Source of the DNA: Actinomycetes bacterium
GTDB taxonomy: Bacteria; Actinomycetota; Acidimicrobiia; Acidimicrobiales; Palsa-688
Assembly: GCA_021816565.1 (NCBI GenBank)
Contig: JAKAXN010000116.1
Location: 1-11,701, forward strand
Direction of reading: 5' to 3'
DNA length: 11,701 nucleotides
Positions 7,546-11,701 of this stretch are shown here, one piece after another (position 1 is the first letter of the stretch; each line of letters begins with the position of its first letter). The position numbers were made by a program, and so were the translations under genes. The notes beneath the pieces were generated by a model. That model saw only the letters and a list, made by a program, of their open reading frames with translations, did no database searches and was not told the DNA's origin.

Positions 7546-9099
7546 CTACTGGACGGCCCGGTCCCTCCCCTCCCAGTAGGGGGCCCGCAGCTCCCGTTTC
7601 AGTACCTTCATGGCCCCCGAGAGGGGTAGCGGCTCGGCCCGGAACTCCACCGACTTGGGCACCTTGTACCCGGCGATGCGTTCACGGGCCCAGGCTTTTA
7701 TGGCCTCCTCGGTGACCCGGGCGTCGGGCTTGGGGACCACGATGGCCATGACCGCCTCGCCCCACTGGTCGGAGGGCACCCCGATGACCGCCACCTGCGC
7801 CACGTCGGGATGGCTGGAGATGGCGTTCTCCACCTCCGCCGAGTACACGTTCTCCCCGCCGGTGACGATCATGTCCTTCACCCGGTCGACCAGGTACACG
7901 TAGCCGCCCGCGTCCATGTAACCGGCGTCCCCGGTGTGGTACCAGCCGTCCCGGAAGGCCGCCTCGGTCTCCTGTGGCCGGTTCCAGTACCCCTGCATGT
8001 AGTTGCCGGCCTTGGCGCACACCTCGCCAGTGGTGCCCACCGGCACCGCCCGACCCTCGTCGTCCCGGATGGACACCACCGAGCCGGGCATGGGCCGCCC
8101 CGCCGATCGCAGCAGGTCACCGCCCCGCCGGTGTTCCTCCGGGCCCAGGCAGGTGAGCAGACCGCAGTTCTCGGTCATGCCGTAACCCTGGTAGACGTCC
8201 ACCCACGGCAGCACCTCGAGCACCCGCTCCAGCAGGGCCGTGGGCATGGGGGAGGCCCCGTAGGTGAGTATGGTCAGGGACCCGAGCCGCCCGGCGTCGA
8301 AGGCGGGGTGGTCGAGCATCATCGAGATCATGGTGGGGACCATCACGGTCATGGTCACCTTGTGCCGGTCGATCACGTCGATGACCGACTCGGGGGAGAA
8401 GAGCGGCACCGACGTGGAGGTCCCGCCGACCGCCGGGATGGCCAGGATGCCGCCCAGCGACGCGGCGTGGAACATCGGCGTCTGGTGCAGGTAGACGTAG
8501 TTCTGGTCCATCACCCAGCGGGTGGCCACCTTGTACACGTCGAGCGCCAGCGCCCGCTGGTCCAGCACCACACCTTTGGGAAGTCCGGTGGTCCCGCCGG
8601 TGTACATGAGCACGGCCGGGTCGCCCTCCTCCGGCTCGGCCGGCAGGATCGGCTCCCCGGACGCCAGCAGCTCCTCGTAGCCGGCGTCGTGGGGCACGTC
8701 ACCGGGTCCGATCAGGACCACCTTGTCCAGGCCGGCCTCGGCCCGCACCTTGTCGATGGCCGCCCCGAAGAAGCCGTCGGCGAAGCAGACCTTCGATCCC
8801 GAGTCCCTGAGGATGAACTCGAGCTCCTTGGGGACCAGGCGCAGGTTGAGCGGGTTGATGACGGCCCCGGTGAGCAGGCTGGCGTGGTACAGCTCGAGGA
8901 ACTGGTGCCCGTTGAGGGCCATGACCGCGAAGCGGTCCCCGGGCCCGACGCCGAGCCGGCGCAGGGCGTCGCCCAGCTTGAGCACCCGTTGCAGGTGCTG
9001 GCTGTAGGTGGCGGTGAATTCCCCGTCGAGAACGGCCGTCTTGTCGGGTAGCCGGTCGACAGTGGGCAGGAGGAACCGGTGGTAGAGCAGTTCTTTCAC
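7546..9099 (-). CDS. AMP-dependent acyl-CoA ligase (FadD-like)
   Basis: This 517-residue class I adenylate-forming enzyme activates a carboxylic acid, probably a fatty acid, to acyl-AMP and then acyl-CoA. Seen: the phosphate-binding loop MYTGGTTGLPKG (165-176), YGMTEN (286-291), HTGD (378-381) binding the ribose hydroxyls, the hinge region DRVKDMIVTGGENVYSAEVE (395-414), and the C-terminal adenylation lysine K498 in SGAMKVLKREL. The residue before that lysine, usually Gly in GK, is Met here. The start is GTG at 9099; the preceding gene stops only 4 bases upstream and no clear ribosome site is visible, so translational coupling is likely. Chain-length preference cannot be read. A medium- or long-chain fatty acid fits the neighbouring lipid genes, but an aromatic or other acid is possible. 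Confidence 0.92.
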   Translation of the reverse strand: MKELLYHRFLLPTVDRLPDKTAVLDGEFTATYSQHLQRVLKLGDALRRLGVGPGDRFAVMALNGHQFLELYHASLLTGAVINPLNLRLVPKELEFILRDSGSKVCFADGFFGAAIDKVRAEAGLDKVVLIGPGDVPHDAGYEELLASGEPILPAEPEEGDPAVLMYTGGTTGLPKGVVLDQRALALDVYKVATRWVMDQNYVYLHQTPMFHAASLGGILAIPAVGGTSTSVPLFSPESVIDVIDRHKVTMTVMVPTMISMMLDHPAFDAGRLGSLTILTYGASPMPTALLERVLEVLPWVDVYQGYGMTENCGLLTCLGPEEHRRGGDLLRSAGRPMPGSVVSIRDDEGRAVPVGTTGEVCAKAGNYMQGYWNRPQETEAAFRDGWYHTGDAGYMDAGGYVYLVDRVKDMIVTGGENVYSAEVENAISSHPDVAQVAVIGVPSDQWGEAVMAIVVPKPDARVTEEAIKAWARERIAGYKVPKSVEFRAEPLPLSGAMKVLKRELRAPYWEGRDRAVQ

Positions 9100-9103
9100 G
9101 GCG

Positions 9104-9589
9104 TCAGACCACGAGCCGCTCGTCGGGGGCGCGCACCCCGATGACGGCCAGAGCCCGGCCCATGCCCAGCCAGGCGCCGCAGCACATGGTCAGGTCGGCC
9201 AGCTCCTCGTCGCTGTAGGCCCCCCGCAGGCGGTCCCAGAACCCGTCGTCCATGCTCTGATGGTCGAGGGCGAAGCGCTCGGCGAACTCGGCGGCCAGTC
9301 TCTCCCGCCCGGTCAGGGCGCTGGTGGTGCGCCAGGCCGGTATCTCGGCGTAGAAGTCCTCGTCGATGCCGGCCTCCTCGCCGCCCTTGGCCCGGGTGGC
9401 CCGGCACACGGCGCAGTCGTTGATGAGCGCGATGGTGTAGCGGGCCGCTTCGCGCTCGCGTTTGGCCAGGGAGGAGTGGGTGTAGACGGCGGTGGAGAGG
9501 CCCCCCATCGCCACGGCTATCTCCGGCCGGGCCAGGGTCCAGTCGGCGTGCTCGCCGAGGCCTCGGGCGGGGATCGATATGCGAGCCAT
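9104..9589 (-). CDS. Carboxymuconolactone decarboxylase/AhpD-like family protein
   Basis: This 161-residue all-helical protein resembles the CMD/AhpD family. The helix before the motif (REREAARYTIALINDC, 45-59) and the pair C59-A-V-C62 follow the usual pattern of the AhpD redox site. In classical AhpD the motif is CxxC followed three residues later by His; here that position is R66, so a canonical proton-relay histidine is missing. A second cysteine pair, C136-C137, lies near the C-terminus (TMCCGAW). It may be a thiol-dependent oxidoreductase or peroxidase partner. True carboxymuconolactone decarboxylase activity is unlikely to be implied, since no other aromatic-pathway genes are present. 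It sits 33 bases after metH and 4 bases before the acyl-CoA ligase, so it belongs to the same run. Family assignment is firm, function is not. Confidence 0.83.
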   Translation of the reverse strand: MARISIPARGLGEHADWTLARPEIAVAMGGLSTAVYTHSSLAKREREAARYTIALINDCAVCRATRAKGGEEAGIDEDFYAEIPAWRTTSALTGRERLAAEFAERFALDHQSMDDGFWDRLRGAYSDEELADLTMCCGAWLGMGRALAVIGVRAPDERLVV

Positions 9590-9622
9590 GGCCGAATCCT
9601 AAACCCGGTCCCCGGCGTCGGG

Positions 9623-11701
9623 CTACGGCCGGTCCACGACGAAGTACTTGGCCTGGGGGTGGTGGCAGATGATGGCCGCGGTGGACTGCTCGGGGTGGAA
9701 CTGCCAGGAGGTCTCCTCGCTGACCTCGACGCCCAGGCGGTCGGCGCCGACCAGCTCGGCGGCCTTGGCGTTGTCCTCCAGGTCCGGGCAGGCCGGGTAG
9801 CCCCACGAGTAGCGACCACCGCGGTACTGCTGGCGGAACAGCCCTCCGACGGTGGGGCCGTCCTGGTCGACGAATCCCCAGTCGGCCCGGATGCGTCGGT
9901 GCCAGTACTCGGCCAGCGCCTCGGTCATCTCCACGCCCAGCCCGTGCAGGTGCAAGTAGTCCTGGTAGAAGTTGCCGGCGAACAGCCGGGCCGCCTCCTC
10001 CGACACCCGGGCGCCCATGGTGACCACCTGGAACGCCGCGTAGTCCTCCTCGCCCGAGGCGGCGGGGCGGAAGAAGTCGGCGATGGACAGCCACGGGTCG
10101 GTGGGCTGGCGGGGGAAGCGGAAGCGCAGCCACTCGGAGTTGCGGCTGTCGTCCTTCCAGACGATCAGGTCGTCGCCCTCGGAGTTGACCGCAAACCAGC
10201 CGTAGGCGACGGCCGGTTGGAGTATCCCGCTGGCCCGGGCCTTGGCCAGCTCCTCCCGGAGCACGCCGCGGACCCGCTCCTTGAAGTCGGCGTCGGTCTC
10301 CGAGCGGGTCTTGTCCGGCCGGTATCCCCACTGGCCCCGGAAAAGGGAGGTCTCATTGAGGTAGGCGGCGATGTCGTCGATGCCCACGCCCCGCTCCACC
10401 CGGCTGCCGACGAAGGGGGGTCGGAACAGCTCGTTGTCCGTGGCCACCGACGGGGCCCGGCTGGGGATGTCGCCGCCGGTCGACCCGGCCGCTCCGGCCG
10501 CTCCGGCCGCGCCCACTGCGTCTGCGGCCTGGGCGGCCCTGGCGGCCCGGGGCCGGGCACCCTCCCGTCCCTCGGGCACCAGCCCGAACTCCGTGTCGTC
10601 GCGGCCCGAGCGCTTGAGCTCCATGAGGCGGTCCATGGTGTGGAGGCCCTCGAAGGCGTCCTTGCCGTAGAACAGCCGGCCCCGGTACTCCGAGCGCAGG
10701 TCCCGCTCCACGTAGGTCCGGGTCAGGGCCGCGCCGCCCAGGATCACCGGGATGTCCGACAGGGAGCGCTCGTTGAGCTCGAGCAGGTTCTCCCTCATGA
10801 TCAGGGTGCTCTTGACGAGCAGGCCGGACATGCCGATGGCGTCCGCCCCGACCCGCTGGGCGGCCTCGACCATGTCGGCCAGGGGCACCTTGATGCCGAG
10901 GTTGTGCACCTCGTAGCCGTTGTTCGTGAAGATGATGTCGACCAGGTTCTTGCCGATGTCGTGGACGTCACCTTTGACGGTGGCCAGGACGATGCGACCC
11001 TTGCCGCCGCCGTCGCCGGACTTCTCCATGTGGGGCTCGAGATGGGCGACGGCGTTCTTCATGGTCTCCGCGGACTGCAGCACGAACGGCAGCTGCATCT
11101 GCCCCGAGCCGAACAGGTCGCCCACGATCTTCATGCCGCCCAGCAGGGGCCCATTGACCACGTCGAGGGCGGCCCAGCCCTCGGCCAGGGCCGCGTCCAG
11201 GTCGGCCTCCAGGCCGTCGCGGTCGCCGTCGACGATCCGCTGCTCCAGGCGCCGCTCCACCGGCCAGCCGCTGCGGTCCTCGCTCCCCAGGGACGAGGAA
11301 CTGACCCCCTCGAACAGCTGCAGCAGCTCGGCCAGTGGGTCGTAGCCGCGCTCGGCGTCGCGGCGGTCGTAGATCAGGTCCTGGCACACCTCGACGACGC
11401 GCGGATCGATCTTGTGCAGGGGCATGATGCGGGCGGCGTGGACGATGGCGGCGTCGAGGCCGGCCTCCTGGCACTCGTGCAGGAACACCGAGTTGAGGGC
11501 GTGGCGGGCCGCGGGGGTCAGGCCGAAGCTGACGTTGGACAGGCCCACGATCGTTCCCACCCCGGGCAGGGCCGCCTTGATGGCCCTGATGCCTTCGATG
11601 GTCTCGATGCCGTCCCTGCGGCTCTCCTCCATCCCGGTACTGATCGGCAGCACCAGCGGGTCGAACAGGAGATCCTCGGGGGCGATCCCGTAGCGTCCGA
11701 C
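9623..11701 (-). CDS. metH: Cobalamin-dependent methionine synthase, C-terminal part (5' end beyond window)
   Basis: MetH transfers methyl from methyltetrahydrofolate through cobalamin to homocysteine, making methionine in the cytoplasm. The visible 692 residues are the C-terminal portion and the frame stays open to base 11701. The GTG at 11653 is an internal valine, because the codons before it still give typical MetH sequence (RYGIAPEDLLFDPL). Order in the fragment: end of the pterin-binding domain (about 1-110, with LPISTGMEESRRDGI and VGLSNVSFGL); cap helices (about 145-235); B12-binding domain (about 236-365) with D245-x-H247-x-x-G250 (DVHDIG), whose His is the lower cobalt ligand, plus SGLLVKST and LGGAAL; an Ala/Gly linker (about 380-420); and the reactivation domain to the end with GYPACPDLED and HPEQST, which binds AdoMet for reductive reactivation. 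The homocysteine-binding domain would lie upstream. Any B12 riboswitch would also be outside the window. Confidence 0.96.
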   Translation of the reverse strand, partial: VGRYGIAPEDLLFDPLVLPISTGMEESRRDGIETIEGIRAIKAALPGVGTIVGLSNVSFGLTPAARHALNSVFLHECQEAGLDAAIVHAARIMPLHKIDPRVVEVCQDLIYDRRDAERGYDPLAELLQLFEGVSSSSLGSEDRSGWPVERRLEQRIVDGDRDGLEADLDAALAEGWAALDVVNGPLLGGMKIVGDLFGSGQMQLPFVLQSAETMKNAVAHLEPHMEKSGDGGGKGRIVLATVKGDVHDIGKNLVDIIFTNNGYEVHNLGIKVPLADMVEAAQRVGADAIGMSGLLVKSTLIMRENLLELNERSLSDIPVILGGAALTRTYVERDLRSEYRGRLFYGKDAFEGLHTMDRLMELKRSGRDDTEFGLVPEGREGARPRAARAAQAADAVGAAGAAGAAGSTGGDIPSRAPSVATDNELFRPPFVGSRVERGVGIDDIAAYLNETSLFRGQWGYRPDKTRSETDADFKERVRGVLREELAKARASGILQPAVAYGWFAVNSEGDDLIVWKDDSRNSEWLRFRFPRQPTDPWLSIADFFRPAASGEEDYAAFQVVTMGARVSEEAARLFAGNFYQDYLHLHGLGVEMTEALAEYWHRRIRADWGFVDQDGPTVGGLFRQQYRGGRYSWGYPACPDLEDNAKAAELVGADRLGVEVSEETSWQFHPEQSTAAIICHHPQAKYFVVDRP
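10482..10508 (-). repeat. 9-bp tandem repeat in the MetH linker
   Basis: Two exact GCTCCGGCC units (10491-10499 and 10500-10508) follow one near copy (10482-10490). On the coding strand they encode the GAAGAAGAAG stretch between the B12 and reactivation domains. It looks like a slippage-prone flexible linker and not a regulatory element. Confidence 0.65.

Noticed and set aside
9096..10331. A 411-codon minus-strand frame overlapping metH and the CMD gene
   Set aside because: It is a frame-shifted reading of two well-supported genes, rich in Arg/Gly/Pro, with no motif of its own.
11653..11701. The GTG at 11653 as the start of a shortened methionine synthase
   Set aside because: The codons between 11701 and 11653 continue typical MetH pterin-domain sequence, so the gene simply runs off the window.

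Overview
The window is very GC-rich, with GTG/TTG starts used alongside ATG and dense, nearly gap-free gene packing. Together with the protein families present, this points to an actinobacterium (Actinomycetota), quite possibly from the class Acidimicrobiia or a relative. The phylum call is fairly firm; the class is an inference from protein flavour only. No RNA gene, CRISPR array, insertion sequence, phage gene or riboswitch was seen, and no stretch over 300 bases lacks a gene. It reads as core chromosome rather than an accessory island.

Plus-strand block (about 81 to 6586), five genes in a row: (1) an E2 dihydrolipoamide acyltransferase of the 2-oxoacid dehydrogenase type, with one lipoyl domain; (2) a single 565-residue protein joining octanoyltransferase (LipB) to lipoyl synthase (LipA); (3) an M24 metallopeptidase of the Xaa-Pro type; (4) an SDR-fold protein whose catalytic Tyr and Lys are replaced; (5) a wax ester synthase/diacylglycerol acyltransferase (WS/DGAT) whose last codons are shifted by one extra base. 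Genes 1/2 and 2/3 overlap by four bases (GTGA), 3/4 are 6 bases apart, and 4/5 are 42 bases apart with a strong ribosome binding site. The block therefore looks like one transcription unit. The lipoate enzymes sit directly behind a protein they would modify.

Minus-strand block (11701 down to 6599), read in the order of transcription: the C-terminal two thirds or less of cobalamin-dependent methionine synthase (metH, 5' end outside the window), a small carboxymuconolactone decarboxylase/AhpD-like protein, an acyl-CoA ligase, and a patatin-like lipase. The two blocks converge with only about 12 bases between the corrected WS/DGAT stop and the patatin stop.

Functionally the window combines lipoylation of a central-metabolism E2, B12-dependent methionine synthesis, and a group that could make and break neutral lipid (acyl-CoA ligase to supply acyl-CoA, WS/DGAT to form wax ester or triacylglycerol, patatin to hydrolyse acyl esters). 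The most notable items are the LipB-LipA fusion, the WS/DGAT frameshift in a CCC run at 6533-6535, and the SDR with a rebuilt active site. I see no convincing undescribed multi-gene system.
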